Origin: Seison nebaliae
Taxonomy: Eukaryota; Rotifera; Pararotatoria; Seisonacea; Seisonidae
Length of the DNA: 64,000 nucleotides
NCBI GenBank assembly: GCA_023231475.1
Contig: JALJEE010001061.1
Coordinates: 20,678-84,677, forward strand
Direction of reading: 5' to 3'
Under the pieces are notes generated by a model. The model was not told the origin of the DNA. It made no database searches and worked only from the letters and a program-made list of their open reading frames with translations. A program made the translations under genes and the position numbers. This document shows positions 48,261-59,978 of this stretch, in pieces (position 1 is the stretch's first letter; every line of letters begins with the position of its first letter).

Positions 48261-51182
48261 TCACAGAGGATAAAGTCCCACCGAACCAGGCATGGGAAAT
48301 TGTTGTTGGAGTTTTTGCAAGGAAAACGTATCATTGGCAAAAGAATTATTTAGCGGTAGATTCATATCATTCGATTGAGCCGTTGTCTGATAAGAGGATG
48401 GAAGTTGTACAGAATTTTCTAAATTAGTAAAATTAGAATGAGGGAGAAATAGATTGGGATCCGTTATTATCCACGTTGGTTGATTAGTTCCAGGTTGTTG
48501 TTGTTGTTGGTTGAATATTTGTTGATGATTAGTTTTTAATACGGAAATCGTTTGACCATTCTGCCCAATGACCGAAGGAGATAATTGATGTTGTTGAATT
48601 TGTTTTTTATTATAAAAATCTGAAATTTTTTCTGTCGCTTTTACATTTGCTGCCGCTATCAGTAATGTTGCATTGACAGGTCGTAAGCGGACATGACGAC
48701 TGTTGCGAATAGGAACGGCTACCTTCGAATAATAATTTACAACCTTTTCAATCGATTCGAATGGAGCTGAACAATGTCCCAAAACAAATTGACCATCATC
48801 CTGTCTCGTAATTCTCATATGTACGCAAGATTTATTACTCCTAACAGATAATGAGAATTCATCATTTTTTGATAAATTATTTACTGACGTTTCTGATAGA
48901 CGTACAATAAAACTTCCATCGTTTTCATTCTCCAATGCTAATTCGGCAATTCTTCTCGTTACTTTTCCAGCAAACCATGGAAATTTTTGTAAGGTCTGAT
49001 ATTCGGAACTCGATGAATCAGACGACGTATTTGGTGATATGGATTGAGAGGAATTGTTGGAACAAATCAATTTTCCGTTTCGATAATTTGTTGATTCGAT
49101 ACTTAAATCTTCCTCATCTTGCCACGTCTTGTCATAACCTTCGTCTTCATCTTTCCGTTTGAAATTATTTGAATTAATTTCTTTCAAATTAATTCTTTTA
49201 TTATGACAATATTCTCCATTATTTCCGTTTGTAGCGGTATTTTGAGAAGAGGATTGATCCAATGCGGATTGATGTTGACAACAATTGCAGACGTTAAGAA
49301 CTATTGTTGGTTGACTGATTCCTGTGTTAGCGATTTGACGAATAACATTCATTACTTGATCAGAATAATTGAGACATAATTGATCTTCTTTCATTCTATT
49401 CGGAGTGTCCACAGAAGATGTTGTCAATGAAATAGATTTGTCATTTATATCGATCTGATTCTTCCCTGGAACAATATTAGATTGCACCTGTTTATGATCG
49501 TACATTGAAACGTAATGATTTAATGACGATGAAGATGACGTATTCTTCTTCTCAATAGTCTCATCTTTCTTCTTCCTCGTTTCATTCGAATGATATTTCT
49601 TCTTCTTCTTCTTTTTTGTTTTTTGACTTCTTATTTTTTTCGTTTCTTTTTCTTTATGTTTCATCTTCTGTTTCAACTTCTCCGAACACAAAGACGAAGT
49701 AGACGACGAAGTACGCTTATTCTCATTCAACATTTCCATTTTATTATTTGATTGACATTGATTTGATGATTGGATTCCTGTACTATTATTCTTAATCAAT
49801 TCTTCCTCTTCTTCTTCTTCTCGTTTGTAATTTTCTTTTGATGATAATGGAGAACTTCTCAAATTTTCCTCAGTGGAAATTGTCGTGACTGTTGTTGATG
49901 TTGTATCAGGTGTTGAATTGAGAAAAGATGAAGAATTTCCTTCATACTCATCACAAATGATATGTTCTCTATTTTTATTAATATTCTTCTCATCATTCTC
50001 ATCATGATTCATAATCTTCTTATCATTCTCATGTTCCCGATAATTAACTTTATAATTGAAATTTGTATGAACATACTGTTGTTGTTGTTGTTGGTGATTA
50101 ATTTTTGTTGTTGATTGAAGACGTTTCTCTTTGAGTTGTGATAATTGTGTGTTCAATTTCTCCGAACTCTTTTTCAGATCCCAAGGGGAACAATATGCTA
50201 ATTCGTCAATTTCATTCAACGAATTGTTCATGTCTTTTCTCCCCGAAAAATTATTCTTCTCTTCCATTCGTTCAATCGATATGGATGATGACGTTGATAT
50301 TGATGAATGATGACTGGAAATGAATTCATGTTTCACATATTGATTCAATAAGATCGACGATTTCCTTCTCAGATCGTTTTGATATTCGTTATTTAAATTT
50401 GATTTCTTCGATTCAATATCATTATTCTTTTCCTCATTTTTTGTCACATTAACTCGACAATTCTGCTCTTCCATCTTCATTTTCGGATGACTATTCTTCA
50501 TTTGTGTTTTCTCGATAACTGATTGAGACATTTCATGTGAAGTCAAACTGGAATTTTCATCATCATTTCTTTCTTCTTTCTGTTCGATATTATTCTCCGA
50601 TTGATTCTTATCTGTCATCAAATTAGTGATTGAACGACGACTTTGGGAACAATCAATCAGTTTCTGTTTAATATCATTCGGATGCAATTTGAACTTGTGT
50701 TTGGATAGTCGGAAGAATTTCTTTGTCGATTCACAGAATTTATTATGGGAACTCTTCTTGTCACTCTTCTTCCATGGCTGACTGTAAATTACGTCGTTCT
50801 GTTTCCTTTCCTCGTTTCCCTCCATATCTTTCTTCTCATTAGACACAGAATGATCGACGACGGAAGAAGACGAAGAAGCCAAAGTTGAAGTGGCTGTGGC
50901 TGTTGGTGTTGCAATACTGGAAGATAAGAGTTGAGTTAAGGACATCGAAAAGATGTTCGGTTCGACTAATTGCGATTTAATTACAGAATTGCCACTTCTC
51001 CTATCACAATGTCTCGTTCGTGATAATGCTGATAAAACGGATGATGCTGATGATGTGGCTGATGAAGTGAGTGATTGTTTATTTGATTTGCTGTTCTTCG
51101 ATTTCTTGATATTCACTCGTCTTCCACTACTATTAACTTCTCCTTTTCTAACAGACGACGACACTGCCATAAGGTCATACAT
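48261..51182 (-). CDS. SHB-family SH2 adapter protein (973 aa)
   Basis: Single-exon ORF from the ATG at 51182. Residues 1-725 are low-complexity and mostly disordered: Ser-rich, long Lys/Glu tracts, and Gln, Asn and Ser runs. One SH2 domain occupies about 727-830: FPWFAGKVTRRIAELAL, GSFIVRLSET (phosphotyrosine Arg), NDEFSLSVRSNKSCVHMRI, GQFVLGHCSAPFESIEKVV, YYSKVAVPIRNSRHVRLRPV. NDFSLS, HMK, VLG, PF and YY..LPI..AEH are diagnostic of the SHB/SHD/SHE/SHF family, which link phosphorylated receptors to signalling partners. The SH2 is not quite C-terminal as in vertebrate SHB: about 140 Gln/Asn/Pro-rich residues follow. No SOCS box or kinase domain is present. Possible Tyr sites occur (for example NYECH-like contexts are absent), so partners cannot be predicted. 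Confidence 0.85.
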   Translation of the reverse strand: MYDLMAVSSSVRKGEVNSSGRRVNIKKSKNSKSNKQSLTSSATSSASSVLSALSRTRHCDRRSGNSVIKSQLVEPNIFSMSLTQLLSSSIATPTATATSTLASSSSSVVDHSVSNEKKDMEGNEERKQNDVIYSQPWKKSDKKSSHNKFCESTKKFFRLSKHKFKLHPNDIKQKLIDCSQSRRSITNLMTDKNQSENNIEQKEERNDDENSSLTSHEMSQSVIEKTQMKNSHPKMKMEEQNCRVNVTKNEEKNNDIESKKSNLNNEYQNDLRRKSSILLNQYVKHEFISSHHSSISTSSSISIERMEEKNNFSGRKDMNNSLNEIDELAYCSPWDLKKSSEKLNTQLSQLKEKRLQSTTKINHQQQQQQYVHTNFNYKVNYREHENDKKIMNHDENDEKNINKNREHIICDEYEGNSSSFLNSTPDTTSTTVTTISTEENLRSSPLSSKENYKREEEEEEELIKNNSTGIQSSNQCQSNNKMEMLNENKRTSSSTSSLCSEKLKQKMKHKEKETKKIRSQKTKKKKKKKYHSNETRKKKDETIEKKNTSSSSSLNHYVSMYDHKQVQSNIVPGKNQIDINDKSISLTTSSVDTPNRMKEDQLCLNYSDQVMNVIRQIANTGISQPTIVLNVCNCCQHQSALDQSSSQNTATNGNNGEYCHNKRINLKEINSNNFKRKDEDEGYDKTWQDEEDLSIESTNYRNGKLICSNNSSQSISPNTSSDSSSSEYQTLQKFPWFAGKVTRRIAELALENENDGSFIVRLSETSVNNLSKNDEFSLSVRSNKSCVHMRITRQDDGQFVLGHCSAPFESIEKVVNYYSKVAVPIRNSRHVRLRPVNATLLIAAANVKATEKISDFYNKKQIQQHQLSPSVIGQNGQTISVLKTNHQQIFNQQQQQPGTNQPTWIITDPNLFLPHSNFTNLENSVQLPSSYQTTAQSNDMNLPLNNSFANDTFSLQKLQQQFPMPGSVGLYPL

Positions 51183-53823
51183 TCAATTTGTTTCTTTAAA
51201 AAATTATATATAATCTGAAAAGCTGTAAAGGAAAATCACAACAACATGAGAAGAATCAATAATGAAGATAATTAATGGAATTAATCATTTATCTGGTACA
51301 ATCATATGGAATGATTCGCAAGTAGAAAAAAAGATGTAGAAATAGAACAAAGTCGAATGATGAACTGAATGGAAAATTGTCTACGTTCCACGAAGAATAA
51401 TGATCCATTTAAAGAAAACAAAGACGATGGTAAAGAAGCGAACTAGATACTGAAATATAAAACGTGATTAAAATCGGAATATATCAAAGATGATTCTTAA
51501 TTGACCAATGGTCACTCGCTTCCATCAACGGTAAATAATGAGAAATTAATGAGAATTATCACGAATCACGATCCTATAAACGTCAAACAAAAAATAATTG
51601 AATGGAATCAATTTTAATAATTTTTTAATAATAATATTCAATTCTTATAATTTTATAATAATATTTAATTTTTATAATTTTATAATAATATTCAATTCTA
51701 TTCTCACAAAATTATTTTTTTTATACAATCAATTATAATTTATGTAGATGAGAGGAACATAAATAATGAAACTTGAAAACGTTTTATTTAATATTATTTA
51801 TTTACGTAATAATACTAAAATAAACTGACGGTTGAGAGAAAATGATAAGATAAATAGGAAACCAAATTACTGGAAATCAATGTAGAGATTCGTAAAGAAA
51901 TAATTGAAGATTAAATAAACATAGAAATGGATGATCAATAATCATTTGCACAAGTTAACCATAAAATGCGCTTTCGTTCAAAACCATTTTGGACCGATGT
52001 GTATCGCCGTAAATTCGTTAAAGTTTCTAAGAAGTGAAATGGGAACTGAAAAAAAAAGTAGTTTCCATTATTACGTCAATACGTCTAATGGAAGTGTTGA
52101 GAATGAAAGAAGAGAAAAGGCAATTTGTTCAAATGGAGGAAACACTCCATTTGGCCGACACAGAGAAACAGTTAATAGATAGTTGTTGTGAGAGGAGATT
52201 CTTTCAAATTTTCGTTGAAAAACATTTATATTATATTATTGAGATGATGTGGAAAGATTTCCCTGTTTATTCAGACATTTCACCGTCAGAAAAATAATGT
52301 AGGAAATTCGATCCAATTACACAGTTAATCAATACACATAAAATATTCACATAAGAAATCATGTGACATGAAAATTAGGAAGAGGACTAAGGACACACAT
52401 TCACATCTGTTCCTTCACATCAACTTCCACATTTAACATACAGATTTCATTTCGCAGATAACAATCTGATTGAAAGGAAATTTTCCATTCTGGTGATAGT
52501 TGTAATTGAGACGACTTTTGACACTTCGATATCCTTTCACTTCAGTTCGACTTCCTAATTTGACTATGATCCATCAACTGGAACGGCATGTGCTAAAAAA
52601 CGTCAAAAAGTTTGAGGAGAAATTGTGTTATGGGAAGATGAAAGAGAAATCTCGAGAGAGAGAAGGTTCGTCGATTAAAATATTTGGTTGAAATGAATTT
52701 ATTATTATTCTCACTTACTTCCACTAATACTGTTATAATATAAACAAATAACAATAAATCAACTATCAATCAATTTGACTGGAAGTTTTCGAATAAGGAA
52801 ATGATATGGTTCGATTGAAAGAAAGTCGTGAGAACTATATAATTGCTATATCAGTTATTCGCTGAATATTAGACATGCATTTCTCACACCATTCCAACAT
52901 CATTTCTCAACCATTTGTTCCAATGCGCAGAATTGAGCGCAACTTCCTTATTTTGTCTGACGCCCCTTTTTCACCATTTCGTCGACAGAATCAATTTCGA
53001 ACGAAATTTTTATGTTTTCTTATCCAAAAATTCATCAGTTATTTCTCCTTTTGCGGTTACCGGCAAGAGAATATATATATATATGGAGAATCACAACCAT
53101 TCCATCTTTCAATCTAATTAGATAATTGAAAGGATTATTAAATTTATTCACTTATCCATTTTTACGCAGTAAAATAATAATCGTATGACTAATGTTATTG
53201 ATGATGGATCTGACAGTTTTCCGAAATTATTTGAATTATTATCGTTTATTATTTTTGAATTTATTATTTTTTTGGATTAAAATGAACAATCGATGAAGAG
53301 AAATTAAAAATTATATTAGAAAATTGTATATTATTATCATAGAGTTTCGACAATTACCATAAAAACTATTGGGACAATTCGAATAATTTGGAGAACGTTC
53401 TTCACCAAATTAGCTAAGTCGCTCTACCTTTTGAAGAACAATTAATTTGACATATCGATTTACGTATTTATTTGGAATAATTGAAATGAAAGAAAAGAAA
53501 TTATATGTATGCAATAATCGATAACGACTTGTTAATGATCGACGATGCGTAAACAACAGTTACAACAACAACCAAACCATTAATAATAATAATAATTATA
53601 ATAAATGACGAGAACGAATTCCAAATAAAGAATTCTTTTAAGAAAGAATTTCGTTTGACAAGAAAATAAATATATTCCTTTTTGTTTATTCAATAAAATT
53701 TGAAGATTGACGAGACAGGAGATCATCAATATCTTTTTTTAAAGGAAATTCTTCTTGAAATTAAAGATCAATCTTCAAGAAATCGATAAGTGAAGTTTCC
53801 AGTCGGAACTAATTAGTTCTCTT

Positions 53824-54051
53824 GTGAGAAATGGGAAGGACGGTATGGAAGTACGATTGCCAAACGGAGTTACCGTATTTCCTTTCGGAATGGAAGTAAA
53901 TATTTGCAGTCAAGAACAGTCGAAGAAGAAAAGAAGGTTTGGGCGAATGGTGAATGAATGTGAAAGGAATATAATTTGGAGGAGTATATTGTTGGAGAAT
54001 GAACAATTCGAAAAAAGAAAACATAAATCAAATGATGGAATCGAATACTAA
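53824..54051 (+). CDS. Candidate exon or small ORF, unassigned
   Basis: Open frame of 75 codons with polar, protein-like composition (EVRLPNGVTVFPFGMEV, then a KKKRR cluster and VNECERNIIWRSILLENEQ). The first ATG in frame is at 53845. No homology is recognised and no splice partners were established. It could be an exon of a gene in this desert or a chance ORF. Confidence 0.2.
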   Translation: MRNGKDGMEVRLPNGVTVFPFGMEVNICSQEQSKKKRRFGRMVNECERNIIWRSILLENEQFEKRKHKSNDGIEY

Positions 54052-54582
54052 AAGAAATTATAATCAAATTTCTTAGAATATATTCGTTCAAAAAACTTTA
54101 CACAACTATCAACTAGAAACTTATAAGAAGTAGAAAGCGGAGAAAGTTATTTTTTCCATATTCCCGAATCATATTCGAATGCTGTTGAATTACATGAAAT
54201 GTTGAATTGTGGAAGATTAATATTCTTCTATGAAAATTGCTTTAGCTATCTGATAATCTATTAATTACGAGAAATTATACCTTCTCCGTTTCATTCTCGT
54301 TTAAATGGAACAGAGATTTTCGACTTCTTCCGATAATCACACGGAAGAATTAGGAGAGAAGAAAGAATTATATTAATGAGTATTTAGATGACTTCCCATT
54401 TCTCCTTTTGACATCATTCAATTTATATCAGCAGTAATCTCAGAACGTAATTCATGTCGAAGGAATGGTTAACCGAATGAGACTTTAATGTGCAGGTGCA
54501 TTGCCATTGTAATCGGATACAACAACTCTAACTAACAACTGTACGATCGATGATTAGGAAATGGGTACATGTCTCTTCATCC

Positions 54583-54741
54583 TCATTCGATGTGTATAGG
54601 TTGAACACTTCTCTCTTCGTATTGCAAATCAATTCTTGACTTATTTCTTCTTTCGAATATTCTTTTCTGTGCAATTTCTAATTCGTCTAACGAATCAGTT
54701 ATCTCTAGAGAATATTCATCGTAGCTGAACATGTCAGCCAT
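54583..54741 (-). CDS. Candidate short ORF (52 aa), unassigned
   Basis: From the ATG at 54741: MADMFSYDEYSLEITDSLDE, then ELEIAQKRIFERRNKSR and a polar end. The acidic-then-basic amphipathic composition is unlike AT-driven noise, but it is short and overlaps an opposite-strand ORF. No family is recognised. Confidence 0.25.
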   Translation of the reverse strand: MADMFSYDEYSLEITDSLDELEIAQKRIFERRNKSRIDLQYEERSVQPIHIE

Positions 54742-57178
54742 GTGGGTAGTGTACAAAGTGAAAAGAGAGAAAGTCAAAATGAAGAAATTTATTGGAACGA
54801 TATCGAATGTGAAGAGCGCTTCGAATGTCTCCCAACGACGGTGTATGTTTGTGCAAATAAAAAACCGCATAAATGCTTTCGTCATTCTTCATTCAATGAA
54901 CGATGTCATAGAGATTTGGATGGAAATAATGTAATGTTCTTCACTCATTTAACACCATCTCTTTTTATCGTTATTATTATCGTATTCTCATCTAGGATTA
55001 TCTTGTTGAAGCCAATGTGCTACAGAACATCTGAATATTTTTGAAATTCTTTCTCTTCCACTCCAAAGAAGAAGAAAAAATAAGATAATTTCATGAAGAA
55101 TATTCATTTTTAATTCCTACTGTCGTCAAATGACATCTTGCACTTATAATAATAATAATAATTCATAGTTGGAATTGAAATACATTTATGAATAATTATC
55201 ATCCGAACCTTTACATAATAACCTTATACGTATTATCACAAAAGAATTCATCCCAACATTCTGTCAATTCGACCACTCGAAAATTTAAAAAGAAAGAAAT
55301 TTCATAGAATTATGAGGCACTTATAAACCATGCATATATCGATCGTCTTTTTGGAGAATGCTCAAATTATTCTTTTCAATATTGTAATGTTGTTGGTGGA
55401 ATTTGTGAGTTGATATTCACAGTCCTCAGTTCAACTAATCCAGTTATGCATTCATCACACTATTATGTACATAGCCGCAAGTGAAGTGGCCACTAGTGGG
55501 GAAAATTGTGTTTTGTAGAAGACGAATAATTGAGTACTATTCTCAACGATGGAGTACGCTTAAGCGAATGCAAAAATACCCGTTGAGCGCAGTAAATGAT
55601 TAGACGATATTTATGGATAAGTAGAGATATGCACTCACAACTCACTCACTCACTCATTTATTTTTCTTCTTATTTTTATTATCATTCAAATATTTCATCC
55701 ATCTTTTACTACACCATCTCAACTTACTAAAAACTGACAAACTTCTGTTGATTATTCATTTTTTGCTAACTAAACCATTATATAGAAACTAGAAACATTC
55801 AATAAAAAACATCTCATGATAAGTAATGGAAATGGGTAAGTGCATTCCATAATCGATTATTGATCAGGTGATGTTCTTATATAAAAATACTCCATTTTCT
55901 CTCCATTATTATATCATTATAATACCACAATCTTCCACTTTACCCAAAACAACATTTATCGAAATATTTTCCCAAATAAACTGTAACAAAAATAATTATA
56001 ATTTTAAAAAAAAACAGAGAAAAGTGCTCGAATAATTTAATAAAATTTTTAAGTAATTTATCATTAAATTATTACTAAATTAGGTACCTTAGAAATTTAA
56101 GAAAAAGATGAACGATGAAGTTCTAAAAACTATCAAAAAAATTGAAAAATGAAAAGAAAAACGTCTGTAAATAAAAAGACTAATAATTTCTTTTAGTTAG
56201 AGAACGAAGGAAAAGGAAAATTTCATAAAGTGAAACTTTCATGACATAATTGAGGAAGAATAGAACTCTTGTCAAATTTCCACCAGATGTCCCTCGAGCA
56301 GGAATAATAAATTTTTATCTATTAATAACATTATAAGAATAATGTTAATGGAATAATCAATTATTCGTTTTATATGAAGACAAAGAATAATCAAACAAAT
56401 GGATGTTGAGACTGACTGTCAACTATAAAAAATGAGTTCGGTCGTCTCCATGTGCTGAAATGAGAAGAAGGTTCCTTCACAGTTTCAGATGAATAATCAA
56501 TATTGTTGACTCTTGATATTCCCTTCCCCGTACAATACTAATGAGCAGTTAAACTAACAGTTCTAAGTTATTCATTGCCTCAATTTATTAAAGTCGTCAC
56601 GATATGAGAAAAGACAATCGGATTATTCACAGTTTATTTTTATTGGAACATTCATCTTCTTTCTCGCTCCAAGGGAAGTTCTATATCTGAAGATTAAACT
56701 TTTAAATTTACATTACTTCCAACTGAGATACGGGAAGCAATTACTTAAACAAATATTAAGGATCGGACACCAAATCATTCGTAGTGTTTCTCTATGAAAC
56801 ATAGGAACATTTAAAGGTAAATTTCGAATTAAGATACAAACTGAACTCAATGAGTTCAACTCATATTTCAACTTACCATAATAATATTTAAACTTTAAAT
56901 ATTATATAAATAATATATAAATATAAGCTTCCTTAAACGTCCGTTAAGTAAACGTTGGACGTCCATCGAACAGTTGTAGAGTAAAACTCTTACTATATCA
57001 CATTTATAACTGTTAAACTGATCTTTTCAGACAATGAATTAAGTATTGCAACTGTTGGGTGATTTGTTTAGGAGTTTTTTGCGCATTTATGTTTACGATA
57101 CTTGTGATTTGTATATTAAAACATAGTAAATCGTCGTAGAAAGTTTTTATTCAGAACATGTTTACAGTATTATAATAC

Positions 57179-57385
57179 ATGCTCAAAATAGCTGTGATAT
57201 TGTTTTATTTTTCTTTTGGTTATCGTTGTGTTTTTTGCGAAAAAGGAACGACAAGTATATGTAGAGAAAACGAAATTGAGAGTCTAGATTTTTTTCCACT
57301 TAAAATGAAAACCGGTTTGAAGTTATTTCTTATCGTTATCGTTAGGACATCACTAAAACATGTCCATGGCTATTCTGATTCATAA
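57179..57385 (+). CDS. Candidate small secreted ORF (68 aa)
   Basis: The ATG at 57179 follows a TATAATAC stretch. The N-terminus MLKIAVILFYFSFGYRCVFC resembles a signal peptide and is followed by EKGTTSICRENEIESLDFF. A second hydrophobic patch lies later. No homology is recognised; it may be chance in AT-rich DNA. Confidence 0.2.
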   Translation: MLKIAVILFYFSFGYRCVFCEKGTTSICRENEIESLDFFPLKMKTGLKLFLIVIVRTSLKHVHGYSDS

Positions 57386-59978
57386 TGAAATAAATTATTT
57401 CAACTAATTTTAACTTAAATATTTTAATTTTTAAATATTGTCCGAAACTATAATAATTCAAGTTACATAATAATGGAAATGAAAAGGAAAAATGAATCTG
57501 GTGGCTGGAGTGATTCTTACATCTTTACGTACTTACATCATATTACCTTTCTGTTTTAGATATGAAATGGAAATGTGAAGGTAGAAGGAAATGAATTAAA
57601 ATAACAAGACGATGAAATAAAGTTCATTTTCTTGAACTTTTTTATAAATAAAGAGGAAAAATGGGACAAAACTGAGAATGGCAAATTTGCCTAATTATTT
57701 TGTAGCAAACAGTTTAAGTAAAGAAAACTTTCATTTATGCCAATTTTGTTGTTTCTCATGTGACAATGTTTATGAAAGAAAACAGTCTTCTTATTTTTCC
57801 AATATAATCTGTCATTGGAAAGGAAATGGAAATAACTTGTAACACTAGTGATATTAATAAATTGAAGGGAAATCGTAGAGAGAAAGTAAAGTAAATTAGG
57901 CGAATTTTCATCAATCAATATTTCATTCCCATTTTATCATGATCATTTATCGACTCGATGAATGAAGGTTTAATGATTAATAATATGTTGGACTACAGAA
58001 CAATCAATTGTGGAAATCATTCAAAATTTTGTCCATTCTCTTCAATTGACGAAGAAAAGACTCAACACTTCTTTCTTTCACGTTCCACAAACATAGGGAG
58101 ATGAGTAGTTGAACGTGTTCAATGCTCTTCTTACCTTCCTAAAACGAAATTTCCCTTCTAACCTCAAATCATACGACTTCCTACACTACACTAGTTTAAT
58201 AAAAGTTTTAATTAAATATCTCATGAATGATTTGAAGGCAGAATATGAACAAGTTCAACAATGAGCATTCCTTTCAATACTAACATAAGAAAAGTAGAAG
58301 AATTCTTTTATAATTTATTAATTATTTTCCATAAAACCATTATTCTCCGTAATTCCACTGACTATTCACAACTCTTTAATTTGTTCACCAGAATAATTTA
58401 CATCGATAATTAATTTCTAATACAAATTCGCTTCATTCTTCAATGTTATAAATAATTTAATAAAAAACTTATTTGTTCTCATTAGCCATGAACAAATCAA
58501 TGTAGTAAATTTCGAACAAAATGCAACAACCTCATTAGCTCTTATTCGATTTCCCTCAAATTATTATTGGGAGCTTAGTTATATAAGAAACCGGTTAATC
58601 TAGTTTCCCGGCTTAGGATAAAACCCTCGTCAGACAATAAAACCATCTTTATTCATGAACTATCTCTCAAATGATTCATGAACTATCTTACCTATCATTC
58701 TTATCTAACTGAATAATAAGTATTTTCCAACACGATAAACGAAATATTAAAAGTTTCGGTGATATCCATGAAAAAAATAGAGAAGTTATTTTCAATTTCA
58801 AATTCTTTTAAGAAAAGATATTCATACAGTTCGTCTTCCTGTGTACATAATCCGGTTTTTAAAGAAATTATATGAAAATTATTCGACCAATATTAACAAT
58901 AAAAATAACCAATAACAGTAACGTCATGTTCAGATGGACAAAGTTTAACCGACGACAAAAACAATGTTAGATTGAATTGAAACAAAAATCTTAAAGAACA
59001 TCATTGATCGGATGTTTTGGTCCGTAAGGTCCTTTCATTTTATTGTGAATTAAATTTTTTGTTACCAAACTGAAAAACTGAATTAGCGTCGTTATACATT
59101 ATTGTGATGATATTCTTCATTCTATTTTAGATCATAATAATTCTTAATTTAATACAACGTCTCTCAATTGTCGGGTTGTCGAACTGTCTCCTTTCTGTGC
59201 TAGAGAAACTTTCAATTCTCTAGGTCAATTATTGAAGTGAATAGACAAGAGTCTTATGTCATGGGAAGTAGATTATTGGAACTGCTGGAAATTATTCTCT
59301 ATATCACATAAATATAAGTAGGCGTTATAGAAGGTAGGAATAAAATAAATGGAATGTAAATGTGATTACTCGGAGGTTTGTATCTATAACTATCTGATTG
59401 ACAATTAATATGTTCCATATTTGAATCCTCACGTGTACCATACTGAAAGGAATTAATTTATATGATAATTCTACTCGTCTTCTTTGACCTTAAAAATATT
59501 TAGGAATTAATTATATGTTTTATTTTACTGGAACGATCTCAACGTGCACCTTATGTCAATATAGTTCAATATAATCTCTTACTTAAATATTAGTCAATTT
59601 CCGTCTCATTTAGTCTCATTCCGAGAAAGAAATACATTGAAATAATTTGAATATATTATTGATTGGTGATTAATTTGAAAATACTTTCGATCAATTTAGA
59701 GAAAATATTTTAAATATTCTTATCAAGGTCAAACACGTTGACGAACTTCTTTTTAAGTTTTTAAAGTTTTTAGAAGAAATTAAAGATTGAATATATTTTT
59801 TGAAAGTTTACACTCGATACAATAGAAGAGATGAGATAAAGTTAAGCTGAGAAATTGAATAAAAATAATGAAAATATTGAGAAAGACGAAGAAAATGGTG
59901 GATTTTGAGAAAAGTGGATGATAGCCGGTAAAAAACAAAGAATTGCATTTTGTGTGTAACTTGGAAAAAGTTTGTGAG

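Larger units (their letters stand above)
51183..59978. other. 8.8-kb gene-poor region
   Basis: No large ORF on either strand. The left end must hold the promoter of the SH2 adapter, and the right end that of the importin. Four ORFs are marginally protein-like: 52034-52297 (+, no good ATG), 53824-54051 (+), 54583-54741 (-) and 57179-57385 (+). Repeats are limited to short AAT/TAA runs. A perfect 17-bp inverted repeat sits at 56842-56858. Confidence 0.4.

Noticed and set aside
55486-55502. CTCF-like insulator site (GGCCACTAGTGGGG)
   Set aside because: Single palindromic match in gene-poor DNA without further support.
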